A stretch of DNA of 56,515 nucleotides from Candidatus Peregrinibacteria bacterium CG_4_10_14_0_2_um_filter_38_24 (lineage in GTDB: Bacteria; Patescibacteriota; Gracilibacteria; UBA1369; LOWO2-01-FULL-3). Shown one piece after another: positions 8,280 to 16,519 of this stretch. Each line of letters begins with the position of its first letter. Positions within the stretch are counted from its first letter, which is position 1. Under the pieces are notes generated by a model. It had not been told where the DNA came from. It saw nothing but the letters and a program-made list of their open reading frames with translations, and did no database searches. The translations under genes and the position numbers were made by a program. The stretch is from the NCBI GenBank assembly GCA_002792535.1, contig PFOM01000033.1, positions 1 to 56,515 on the forward strand, written 5' to 3'.

Positions 8280-9386
8280 ATGAAACTCTTTTGTTCACAG
8301 AGAGATTTGGATTCAGCTCTTAATATCGTAAATAAAGCTATAAGTCCAAATAACACATTACCGGTTTTAAATAATATTTTACTTAAAGCTGAAGGAAAAA
8401 GACTTTATTTTTCCTCTACAAATTTAGAAATAGCTATAAGTTGTTCTATTCCCGCAGATGTTAGAAGTGAGGGGTCAATCACAGTTCCTGCGAAATTAAT
8501 CACGAGTTATATTTCTCTTTTATCAGACGAAAAAGTTGAAATGAGTGTTATGGAAGGGCTTAATCTTGCCGTTAACTCAACATCTTCTTCTACAAAAATT
8601 AAATGTATTTCAGCAGATGAATTTCCTTTAATTCCAAAGATAGAAAAAGAACAAGAATTTTCCATAAAAAACTCAAAACTCTACGAGGCAATAACTGAGA
8701 CCGTGTTTGCGGCATCTCTAAATACATCAAGACCTGTTTTGTCAGGAGTTTATTTATACTCAAAAGATAAAGAAGTGCGTTTTGCCGCTACAGACAGCTA
8801 TAGATTGGCGGAAAAAACTATAGACATAGAGAATAAACCAAACGGGGATATTTCTTGTATAATTCCAGCTAGAACAATGATGGAATTATCTAAAATTATA
8901 AGTAAATCCGGAGATGATGAGGTAAAAGTTAGTGTTTCAAAAAACCAAATATTGTTTTTAATTGGAGATACTGAGCTTATTTCAAGGCTTATAGAAGGGA
9001 AGTTTCCTGATTATGAGAAAATTATTCCGAAAGAAAATAAAACAAAACTTGAAATTTCCACAGAAAATCTTTCACTTGTGCTTAAAAGGGTTAGTCTTTT
9101 TGCCAGAGAAAACAATAATAGTGTAAAACTTTCCGCTACAAATGATGGAAAATTAACAGTTTCTTCCGAAGAAACAAAAGTTGGGGAAGAAAAAGCGGAA
9201 ATAGCTATAAAAATAGAAGGCGATAACAATAAAATTTCCTTAAACGCTCAATATTTACTTGATGTTTTGACCTACATAGGGGAGGATAAAGTTACATTCT
9301 CTTTAAATGATAATGTTTCTCCGGCAGTTATAAGGCCGGTTAAAGGGGGTGACTATGTTTACATTATAATGCCACTTAAGGCCTAG
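8280..9386 (+). CDS. dnaN: DNA polymerase III beta subunit (sliding clamp)
   Basis: Ring-forming processivity clamp of the replicative polymerase. The 368-residue length and the threefold repeated clamp fold are typical. Recognisable pieces are the opening RDLDSALNIVNKAI..NTLPVL, the middle SGVYLY..FAATDSYRLAEK, and the C-terminal end VRPVKGGDYVYIIMPL-type sequence (here IRPVKGGDYVYIIMPLKA). The ATG at 8280 matches the usual clamp N-terminus. It is followed 8 bases later by mfd. In many bacteria dnaN follows dnaA at the origin; here dnaA is missing, but the gap upstream has origin-like features. Confidence 0.97.
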   Translation: MKLFCSQRDLDSALNIVNKAISPNNTLPVLNNILLKAEGKRLYFSSTNLEIAISCSIPADVRSEGSITVPAKLITSYISLLSDEKVEMSVMEGLNLAVNSTSSSTKIKCISADEFPLIPKIEKEQEFSIKNSKLYEAITETVFAASLNTSRPVLSGVYLYSKDKEVRFAATDSYRLAEKTIDIENKPNGDISCIIPARTMMELSKIISKSGDDEVKVSVSKNQILFLIGDTELISRLIEGKFPDYEKIIPKENKTKLEISTENLSLVLKRVSLFARENNNSVKLSATNDGKLTVSSEETKVGEEKAEIAIKIEGDNNKISLNAQYLLDVLTYIGEDKVTFSLNDNVSPAVIRPVKGGDYVYIIMPLKA

Positions 9387-9394
9387 ATTTTTAC

Positions 9395-12300
9395 ATGAAA
9401 AATATAATCTCCTTCTTTCCTGAGGGGGAGCTTAAAGAGGCTACGGATCTTTTTGCGGGATCTAGTAATATTAGTTTTTCCGGTGCGGGAAATAGCTCTT
9501 CTAAGGCTATGTTGGTTAGTCGAATATATGGTGATGCAAAAATTGGGATTGGAAATAGTCTTTGGATTGTTAATGATCCAACCGATCAACATCTTATTAA
9601 AAACGCTGTAGAGATGTGGGGGGATAGAGAGGTTTTTATTTATAAAAAACTAGGGGACGACGAGAAGGCTTCGTTTCCAACGTTGAGTAGTTTTGAGAGA
9701 GATAAAAAACTTTCGGTTACAGAGTTTGTTTGTAGGGTTTTTACTCACAAAAATGCAGTTTTTGTTGTTGATTTTCTTTCTGTTTTACAAACTTTTCCGG
9801 ATGCAAAAAGGCTTAATGATAATAAAATTTCTTTAAAAAGGGGTGGAGAGATTGATCTTGTTTTGTTTGTGGAAAATCTTGTTAATTTGGGATATGAAAC
9901 TACAGACGATAAAGTCCTTAAAAAGGGTGAGTATTATCGCGTTGGGGATAGTTTATTGGTTTGGCCAATCAATAGTGAAAATGTTTTAAGAATTGAGTTT
10001 AGTTTTGATAAAATTGAGGATATGTTTTTTGTTGAAAACCTCGATTACTCTGTGCTATACAAAAGGCTTACTTTTGCTGATATTTTTCCAATAGAGTGTG
10101 ACAGTGAGACATCTGATGTTTCAAACTTTTTCAACAAGAAAGATTTAATAATTGATGACGAAATAGATGTTGTTGATGATTATTATGAGGTGTGGAATGA
10201 GTTTTTGGATAAAGCTACGGAGTTATGTAAAACGGTTTCGTTTTCTTCTTTTAATGAGGACGAAATGACCCATTTGCATTTACATTTTTTATCCGTCTTG
10301 AAGTACCGAAGTGCGTACGATTTAGCTAACGATATTCGTGATAAAATAGCCAATAATTGGAAAATTTTATTTTTCACAAAAAACACAGAATATGTTCGAG
10401 GGCTTTTTACCGATCAAGGTGTTCCTTTTATGGTTGGAATGAGTGGTGTTAATTTTGGAGGGAAGTCGGTTTTTCTTTTAAATGTTGAAAAAGAGGATTC
10501 TTTTCCTGTTTCCTTTCAGGCGCCGAAATTAAAGGTTATTTTGATAAATGATACTGATGTTTCTTTTGTTAAAGACGAGAAGAGGGCCAGAAACGTTTCG
10601 CGAAATATTTTTGATGACTTTTTAACAAGCCTTAAATCTGGGGATTTTGTGGTACATACCGATCACGGAATTGCAAAATTTATGGGGCTTGATCAAAAAA
10701 CCGTTGATGGAATTACAAAAGAGTATTTAAAGCTTGGTTATGCGGAAAATGATAAACTTTTTGTGCCAATTGATCAGGCGGATAAAGTTAGTAAATATAT
10801 TGGATCTGAGGAGTCTATGCCAAAACTTACGCGTCTTGGAAGTGCTGAGTGGAACACAATTACAAGTAAAGTTCGAAAAGAAACACAAAAGATAGCGAAG
10901 GAGCTTTTAAAGCTTTACGCGGAGAGAAGAACGGCGAAAGGATTTGGTTTTAGTAAAGATATAGATTTGCAGGAAAAATTCGAAGAAACTTTTCCGTACG
11001 AGGAGACGCCAGGGCAGATAAAAGCCATAAATGACACCAAGGCTGATATGGAAAAACCTGTTCCAATGGATAGGCTTGTTTGTGGAGATGTTGGATTCGG
11101 AAAGACCGAAGTTGCAATGAGGGCGGCATTTAAAGCTATTCAAAACAAGAAGCAGGTTGCGTTTATTTCACCTATAACTATTTTGGCGGATCAACACTAC
11201 AAATCTTGCAAAAAAAGGATGGAGCCTTTTAATATTCGCGTTGAAATGATGAGTCGTTTTAGGAGTGCGAAGGAGCAAAAGGAGACACTTGCAAGGCTTG
11301 CAAAAGGGGAAGCTGATCTTGTTGTGGGCACACATAGGTTGATTCAGCCGGATGTAAAATTTAAAGATCTTGGGCTTGTGATTATTGATGAGGAACAAAG
11401 ATTTGGGGTAAAACAGAAAGAAAAATTTAAAGAACTTCGAAGGGAGGTGGACATCCTTACATTGACCGCCACACCTATCCCTAGGACGCTAAATATTTGC
11501 TTAAACAAGTTGCGAGACATCACAACGATAACAACTCCACCTTTTGGTCGACTGCCCATTATAACCGAAGTGAGGAAGTATTCTCCAAGTCTTGTTCGTG
11601 AGGCAATTTTGACTGAAGTTAAACGTGGAGGACAGGTTTATTTTTTACATAATAGGGTTCAAACTATTGATAGCGTAGCTGATAAATTGCGTGCTCTTGT
11701 GCCGGAAGCGAGGTTTGGTGTTGCTCATGGAAAACTTGGAAGTGGAGACCTTGAAGATAGAATTATGTTTTTCAAGGAGGGAAAATTTGATGTTCTTGTG
11801 AGTTCTACGATTATTGAAAATGGGATTGATTTGTCGAATGCAAATACGCTTATTGTGAATAATGCGGAGAGGTTTGGTTTGTCTCAATTATATCAATTGC
11901 GTGGACGTGTTGGGCGCGGAAAAGCTCAAGCGTATGCGTATTTCTTGTATCAAGGACAGAGGTTGAAGTTGGATGCGAAAAAGAGACTTCGTGCGATTGT
12001 TGAGGCTAGTGAACTTGGAAGTGGTTTCCAAATTGCAATGAAAGATCTTGAAATTCGCGGAGCTGGAGATATTCTTGGGGCGAATCAACATGGGGTTATA
12101 AATGTGGTGGGAGTTTCGCATTTTATGAGGATGCTTAATCGTGCGGTTGAGGATCTTAAGGCTGGTAGAATTGCGGATGGTGAAGAGGAAATAACTGACG
12201 TTACGGTTGAACTTCCGGTTGAAGCGTATATTCCGGACGAGTATGTTCCTGACGCGAAAGACAAGATTTCGGCTTACCAAAAGCTTTCGTCGGCGGACAG

Positions 12301-12670
12301 TGTTGAGTATTTGAAAGATGTTCAGGAAGACATGGTTGAGGATTATGGAAAGATGCCTGAGGAGGTTAAGAATTTGTTTAACATTATTGAGCTTAAGATT
12401 TTTGCAAAGGCGGCGGGATTGCTTAACGTTAAGGCAGAAAGTGTGCCTATGAGTAAAGAAAAAGAGATCGTTTTGATTATGTCTAAGAAAGTTAAGCCTG
12501 CAAATATAATCAGTTTGCTTGAGTTTAATTCTAAGTGGATGATCTCAGGAACACGGCTTAGGATAAACATAAAAGACCTTGGAGTGAACTGGTTTGATAT
12601 GTTGAAAGAATGCGCAAAAGCTCTTGGGCAAAGTGCAAAACATGGAGCGAGAAGTGCAAAAGTAGAGTGA
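9395..12670 (+). CDS. mfd: Transcription-repair coupling factor
   Basis: DNA translocase that removes stalled RNA polymerase at lesions and recruits UvrA. At 1091 residues it is slightly shorter than the usual ~1150. In order: a divergent UvrB-like N-terminal half; the CarD-type RNA polymerase-interacting domain (GDFVVHTDHGIAKFMGL, about residues 413-480); the helicase core with Walker A GDVGFGKTEVA near 567, DEEQ box near 665 and LTATPIPRTL; motif VI in QLRGRVGRG; and a C-terminal TRCF domain. It probably shares a transcript with dnaN. The 3' end lies 9 bases from the convergent aquaporin gene. Confidence 0.96.
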   Translation: MKNIISFFPEGELKEATDLFAGSSNISFSGAGNSSSKAMLVSRIYGDAKIGIGNSLWIVNDPTDQHLIKNAVEMWGDREVFIYKKLGDDEKASFPTLSSFERDKKLSVTEFVCRVFTHKNAVFVVDFLSVLQTFPDAKRLNDNKISLKRGGEIDLVLFVENLVNLGYETTDDKVLKKGEYYRVGDSLLVWPINSENVLRIEFSFDKIEDMFFVENLDYSVLYKRLTFADIFPIECDSETSDVSNFFNKKDLIIDDEIDVVDDYYEVWNEFLDKATELCKTVSFSSFNEDEMTHLHLHFLSVLKYRSAYDLANDIRDKIANNWKILFFTKNTEYVRGLFTDQGVPFMVGMSGVNFGGKSVFLLNVEKEDSFPVSFQAPKLKVILINDTDVSFVKDEKRARNVSRNIFDDFLTSLKSGDFVVHTDHGIAKFMGLDQKTVDGITKEYLKLGYAENDKLFVPIDQADKVSKYIGSEESMPKLTRLGSAEWNTITSKVRKETQKIAKELLKLYAERRTAKGFGFSKDIDLQEKFEETFPYEETPGQIKAINDTKADMEKPVPMDRLVCGDVGFGKTEVAMRAAFKAIQNKKQVAFISPITILADQHYKSCKKRMEPFNIRVEMMSRFRSAKEQKETLARLAKGEADLVVGTHRLIQPDVKFKDLGLVIIDEEQRFGVKQKEKFKELRREVDILTLTATPIPRTLNICLNKLRDITTITTPPFGRLPIITEVRKYSPSLVREAILTEVKRGGQVYFLHNRVQTIDSVADKLRALVPEARFGVAHGKLGSGDLEDRIMFFKEGKFDVLVSSTIIENGIDLSNANTLIVNNAERFGLSQLYQLRGRVGRGKAQAYAYFLYQGQRLKLDAKKRLRAIVEASELGSGFQIAMKDLEIRGAGDILGANQHGVINVVGVSHFMRMLNRAVEDLKAGRIADGEEEITDVTVELPVEAYIPDEYVPDAKDKISAYQKLSSADSVEYLKDVQEDMVEDYGKMPEEVKNLFNIIELKIFAKAAGLLNVKAESVPMSKEKEIVLIMSKKVKPANIISLLEFNSKWMISGTRLRINIKDLGVNWFDMLKECAKALGQSAKHGARSAKVE

Positions 12671-12679
12671 AAGTTTTGA

Positions 12680-13303
12680 CTATTTCGTTAAAACTTTGAA
12701 GAACCAAGCGGCAACCACTCCTCCAACAATTGGCGCCAAAAAGTAAACAAAATTCGTATAAGGTACGCCTACTCCTAAGGCGACTGCTGGATTTAGTGTG
12801 CCAAACGATAAGCCTCCCGTGAGCATTATTCCGATAAGTAGGGCGCTTCCGATGACAATTCCGTAAATATCTTCTTTTACTTTTCCTGCAACCACTGTTG
12901 AAACTCCAAGTACTAATATTCCTGCGCCTACGGCTTCAGCTAACGCGATTTTCCATAAAACTACGTCTGTTGTTGCGCTTTCTACGCCGGTCGTTCCTCC
13001 CATGAAGTGTGTGCTGAAATAATATGCCAAGGCTCCACCAGCGAGTTGGAATAAAACATACATTAGGGCATCAAGTGGTTTGATTTTTTTAACACTGGCC
13101 ATTGCTATTGTGACGGCTGGGTTTAAATGTGCTCCACTAATTCCGCCTAAAATGTAAACAAAAGTTCCAAGAGTAAGTCCTGCAAGAACCTGAGTAGGCA
13201 CAGGTGTGTGGCTCATGATCGAAATTGCGACTATGGACGCTAAAATAAATGCACCAAACATTTCGGCGACATATTTGCGAAATTGAAGTTTTTGAGCTTT
13301 CAT
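12680..13303 (-). CDS. MIP-family channel (aquaporin/glycerol facilitator-like)
   Basis: A 207-residue integral membrane protein with six predicted membrane helices and both NPA half-helices: GAHLNPAVTIA in the first half and GTLNPAVALG in the second. Family members pass water or small neutral solutes. The residue after the second NPA is Val, where most water channels carry the pore-lining Arg (NPAR). The selectivity filter is therefore altered and the substrate cannot be called. It stands alone, convergent with mfd. Confidence 0.88.
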   Translation of the reverse strand: MKAQKLQFRKYVAEMFGAFILASIVAISIMSHTPVPTQVLAGLTLGTFVYILGGISGAHLNPAVTIAMASVKKIKPLDALMYVLFQLAGGALAYYFSTHFMGGTTGVESATTDVVLWKIALAEAVGAGILVLGVSTVVAGKVKEDIYGIVIGSALLIGIMLTGGLSFGTLNPAVALGVGVPYTNFVYFLAPIVGGVVAAWFFKVLTK

Positions 13304-13400
13304 AGGAAATGGGTTAAATAATGAGGTTATGTTTATTTAATCAGATTTTGTTGGTTTTGTAAATTGGCTGGGGGCGCTGTGGTTTTGTGCTGGAATTTGG

Positions 13401-13429
13401 TTGACAGGGGTGCGGTTTTGTGCGATAAT
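13401..13429 (+). promoter_or_regulatory. Promoter of the 737-residue orphan gene
   Basis: TTGACA (13401-13406), 17-base spacer, GATAAT (13424-13429). The predicted start near 13436 leaves a leader of about 14 bases before the ATG at 13450. Confidence 0.65.
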
Positions 13430-13449
13430 CCCCTCTCTAATTTTGACCT

Positions 13450-15663
13450 ATGCTTGAAAGAGGGGAAACAGAGAGGGGTGGATTTTTTGAGAGGGTTCTG
13501 TCGAGGGCAAAAAATGCTTTAGAAAGAGCTACAATGGTCGTGCCTAAAAATATTTCAGTTTCGCATGAGTGTGTTGGCGGTGAGAATGGCGAGGCTGGCG
13601 AGGTTGGAAAATTCCCTGAGTTGACGGGCGCAAATCACGCTTGGTGGGTTGGGAAAATCCCGAAAAAGAAAAGTGAGCGCAGGGATTGTATTTATTCGCG
13701 TGAATTTATTGAGGCTTCTTTGGAGGTTTTGTTCGAGAATTTGGGAAAAGGTGAACGGGCGCAAATTTGCATGGCGCCTTGCTTTAGCAGATATTTTAAT
13801 GGTGCAGATGACTCCAGAACAGGTTTTTCAAATGATGAAGCGAAGGCTTTTATAAGAAAGGTTGTTGAAAAAAGATTTCCTAATTCCCGTGACGATTTGG
13901 ATGTTTTTTGTGTTGAAAAAATGCCTCTACACGAAGATCTTTTTTCTGAACTAGAGAGGGCTTTTGATTCTGAAAAAGGGGTTGTTGACGTTGAGCAGGT
14001 TTTTGAGGCCGAGGATGAGGACCTAAATAAAGGCGAATTTGATATTTCTCAGAGACCGACTTCTTTCAATATCGCGATGTTTTTGTACAAAATTTCGAAG
14101 GAGAACGAGGCTTTGTTTCAGTTTTTCAGGCATGCTGTGCCCGGACAAATGAGGCCCGATTTTGATGCGGAACCTTCTTCGAGAGATTATTATGCTTTGG
14201 TGGAGATTTCTGTTCGTTTGGCGGAAATTTTGAACGGCAGATATATTCATGGAGGAGCCGACAGGCAAAGGAAATACGATGGATTTATTGGGGACATAGT
14301 TGATAGGGCAAATCCGAAAAAAGGAAAATTTTTCAAGAATAAAACGATTTTTTCAGGGCTTGAGCCTCTGATAGAGCTTTTTAAAGGGAAAAAGTTTGAA
14401 ACTTTGCATTTTGACACGAAAAAAAATCCTTACAAAGTGAAGGCTGACAGGGGGATTGCAAGGACACGAATTGCTATTGCCGGAGTGCTTGCGGCGGCGG
14501 CGGTTATTGTTCCGAAATTTGGATTTGATGCGGCGGCGGAATATCGTAAAAAGGCTAACGTAAGGGGTAATTCTGTTGTCATGCTAAAGTTTTTGGACGA
14601 TGCAGTTGATGGCAAATGCTTGGATTATGATCAATGTAAATGGGGAATGAGGGGAGGGACAGCTTTGAAAAATATTATAAATGAGGCGTTGCTTCAGGTT
14701 TCTGTCAGATATGGACTAAGTGATGATCAGATTTTTGAGATTCAAAGTGTGTTTTTTGCTTTCATGTTGGCCAATCGGGATTCATTAGGCGGGCTTGGGG
14801 ATGACAATTCTAAGCTTATAGCGTTGGTTGATAAATTTATGCATGATCCCATGGCGATGGCTAAACTTTGGGATATTGGGGTGAAATGTGATGAGTTTTA
14901 TTCGAAACTGAAGCCTTATGAGGCCGAACTTGCGAGAATGGCGAAAGGTGGGAAGGCTCAAAGGCAAGCGAAGGGGACGAAGTCGTCTTTATTGCAATGT
15001 GGCGAAGTTAATGAGAGGGTTAGAGCTGTTTATTGCCAATGTGTCGAGTTGGAAGACCTTGGTGTTTTTTCTGCGTCAAAGATAAGCCCTGAGCGTTATC
15101 AGGTTTCTGTTTGTAAAGGCGGGCAGAAAGGAGATGTGCTTGTGGCAAAGCTTGAATATGGGGTTTATGGAGATTTTGTTGAGGATGGGCGTTCTTTATG
15201 GGAGAGAGTTAGGAGTTGGTATTATATTTCCAGAATGGACAGAGGGGTCGAATATTCTTCTTCATTGGTCGAGGAAAAGGTTGCGAAGGCGTATGTGGAC
15301 ACGAGAAGAAAGGCTATGCTTGCCGTTATCCCCGATAGGTTTAAAGATTTTATCTATAAAGCTTGTGATCCGCAGAATTATTCTGACCCAAGATTTTTTG
15401 ATACAAAAGTGCCTGCGGCTAGCGTAACCGGAATGAGAGTTTATTCTGTGAAGGATCCTTTCGGGGAATTTGAGTATGAGATTTTGATTAGTGGTGATTG
15501 CGAGAAGGTTGCCGACAGGCTTTTTTGTGGGCAAACTCTTTTGGCGAGAAAGCCCGGGGAAAAGGATTTTACTCTTGGTGGGGCAATGGATTTTGCACAG
15601 CGTTATCTGGACATAATGCATTCGCATTGGAGGGGGCCAACTAAATGCAAATCAGGTTCTTGA
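13450..15663 (+). CDS. Large protein of unknown function with one internal hydrophobic segment
   Basis: A 737-residue protein I do not recognise. It has no signal peptide. A single strongly hydrophobic stretch (IAIAGVLAAAAVIVPKFGF, about residues 340-358) divides an acidic N-terminal half from a C-terminal half. The latter contains helical sequence and several Cys (CLDYDQCKWG, VYCQCVELE). If the segment spans the membrane, the protein is a bitopic protein with two large domains. It has its own good promoter, G-rich codon use like its neighbours, and overlaps the convergent TrmB gene by 12 bases at the 3' end. Nothing nearby suggests a pathway. Confidence 0.7.
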   Translation: MLERGETERGGFFERVLSRAKNALERATMVVPKNISVSHECVGGENGEAGEVGKFPELTGANHAWWVGKIPKKKSERRDCIYSREFIEASLEVLFENLGKGERAQICMAPCFSRYFNGADDSRTGFSNDEAKAFIRKVVEKRFPNSRDDLDVFCVEKMPLHEDLFSELERAFDSEKGVVDVEQVFEAEDEDLNKGEFDISQRPTSFNIAMFLYKISKENEALFQFFRHAVPGQMRPDFDAEPSSRDYYALVEISVRLAEILNGRYIHGGADRQRKYDGFIGDIVDRANPKKGKFFKNKTIFSGLEPLIELFKGKKFETLHFDTKKNPYKVKADRGIARTRIAIAGVLAAAAVIVPKFGFDAAAEYRKKANVRGNSVVMLKFLDDAVDGKCLDYDQCKWGMRGGTALKNIINEALLQVSVRYGLSDDQIFEIQSVFFAFMLANRDSLGGLGDDNSKLIALVDKFMHDPMAMAKLWDIGVKCDEFYSKLKPYEAELARMAKGGKAQRQAKGTKSSLLQCGEVNERVRAVYCQCVELEDLGVFSASKISPERYQVSVCKGGQKGDVLVAKLEYGVYGDFVEDGRSLWERVRSWYYISRMDRGVEYSSSLVEEKVAKAYVDTRRKAMLAVIPDRFKDFIYKACDPQNYSDPRFFDTKVPAASVTGMRVYSVKDPFGEFEYEILISGDCEKVADRLFCGQTLLARKPGEKDFTLGGAMDFAQRYLDIMHSHWRGPTKCKSGS

Positions 15664-16380
15664 AAATTCCCAATTCATCTCGAAGATTTGTTTTTGCATC
15701 TTGTAAAATTCCGGATGATGGATTCTTACACATGTTAGTTCTCCGCTTGAATCAAACAAAACTACGTGATCTTCGTAAAGGAAGGATGTCGTGTTGAATA
15801 GAAATTTTTTGTTTATGAATCTTGTTTCGCGATTTGATTTTTTGTCTGATTTTTGGAAATTTTTTGTGAGCTTGGTTTCTTGCAAAAGCAGGCGAACTTT
15901 GATGTTTGATTTGATTCGTTCTTTCGTCCAATCTTCTTCGCGCACTGTATCAATTCCGTCGTAAAAGCGATCCAAGTGCATCCAGCCGAGGAGTTCTTTT
16001 GGCCTTGTTCTGAGGATATCTTCGTACATTTCGCGATAACCTTCGATACCTTTGTAATAATTTATTTGAAGACCTTCCCAGTGTTTTGTTGAGGTTTGAA
16101 GTTCTTTTACGAGTTTTTCTGCGGTGGAGAGGCGTTCTTTTTCTTGGTGGAAAAGTTTGTTTACGTCGTCGATTGCGTAGTAGGCGTTGTTGCCGTTTTT
16201 GAAAGAGAGGATCAGGTTTTTTTCGAGTAGTGTGTTTAGAATATCGTAGATAGAGGTGCGCTTTATCTTTGTAAGACGGGCAAGTGTTGATGCGGCGGAG
16301 GGGCCAATTTTGTGTAGCGTAAGGTATACGAGAGTTTCTTTGTCCGAGAATCCCAGTTTTTTTAAGTGTTGTTCTACCAT
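15652..16380 (-). CDS. TrmB-family transcriptional regulator
   Basis: A 242-residue DNA-binding protein. The N-terminal winged helix-turn-helix (residues 1-75) reads LGFSDKETLVYLTLHKIGPSAASTLARLTKIKRTSIYDILNTLLEK, the usual TrmB pattern. A helical linker and a C-terminal effector-like region (YYKGIEGYREMYEDIL) follow. TrmB relatives often respond to sugars, but the ligand here is unknown. It is divergent from the Cys-rich gene at 16520, with 139 bases between them. An inverted repeat covers its own likely transcript start, suggesting self-regulation and possibly control of the Cys-rich pair. Confidence 0.87.
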   Translation of the reverse strand: MVEQHLKKLGFSDKETLVYLTLHKIGPSAASTLARLTKIKRTSIYDILNTLLEKNLILSFKNGNNAYYAIDDVNKLFHQEKERLSTAEKLVKELQTSTKHWEGLQINYYKGIEGYREMYEDILRTRPKELLGWMHLDRFYDGIDTVREEDWTKERIKSNIKVRLLLQETKLTKNFQKSDKKSNRETRFINKKFLFNTTSFLYEDHVVLFDSSGELTCVRIHHPEFYKMQKQIFEMNWEFSRT

Positions 16381-16381
16381 A

Positions 16382-16401
16382 GTGTTGATTTATTTCGACA
16401 C
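16382..16401. promoter_or_regulatory. Inverted repeat, candidate operator in front of the TrmB gene
   Basis: GTGTTGA (16382-16388) and TCGACAC (16395-16401) form a 7-base inverted repeat with one mismatch and a 6-base spacer. It lies between the -10 box and the start codon of the TrmB gene. GTGTTGAT recurs at 16460-16467, inside the likely promoter of the divergent Cys-rich gene. Confidence 0.4.
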
Positions 16402-16405
16402 AGAA

Positions 16406-16434
16406 AATATAGCGGTTTTTATGCTTGAAGCCAA
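16406..16434 (-). promoter_or_regulatory. Promoter of the TrmB gene at 15652-16380
   Basis: Minus strand TTGGCT (16429-16434), 17-base spacer, TATATT (16406-16411). The transcript would begin around 16399. Confidence 0.55.
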
Positions 16435-16454
16435 GGGTTTTTGGTGTTGGGTGG

Positions 16455-16483
16455 TTGACGTGTTGATAAAAATAGTATATTTA
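16455..16483 (+). promoter_or_regulatory. Possible promoter of the Cys-rich gene pair
   Basis: TTGACG at 16455-16460, with TATATT at 16476-16481 (15-base spacer) or TATTTA at 16478-16483 (17-base spacer). The GTGTTGAT copy at 16460-16467 overlaps the -35 edge. Confidence 0.4.
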
Positions 16484-16519
16484 GGTATCTTTAGTTTTGG
16501 GTGAATTTGTGAAAGTTTT

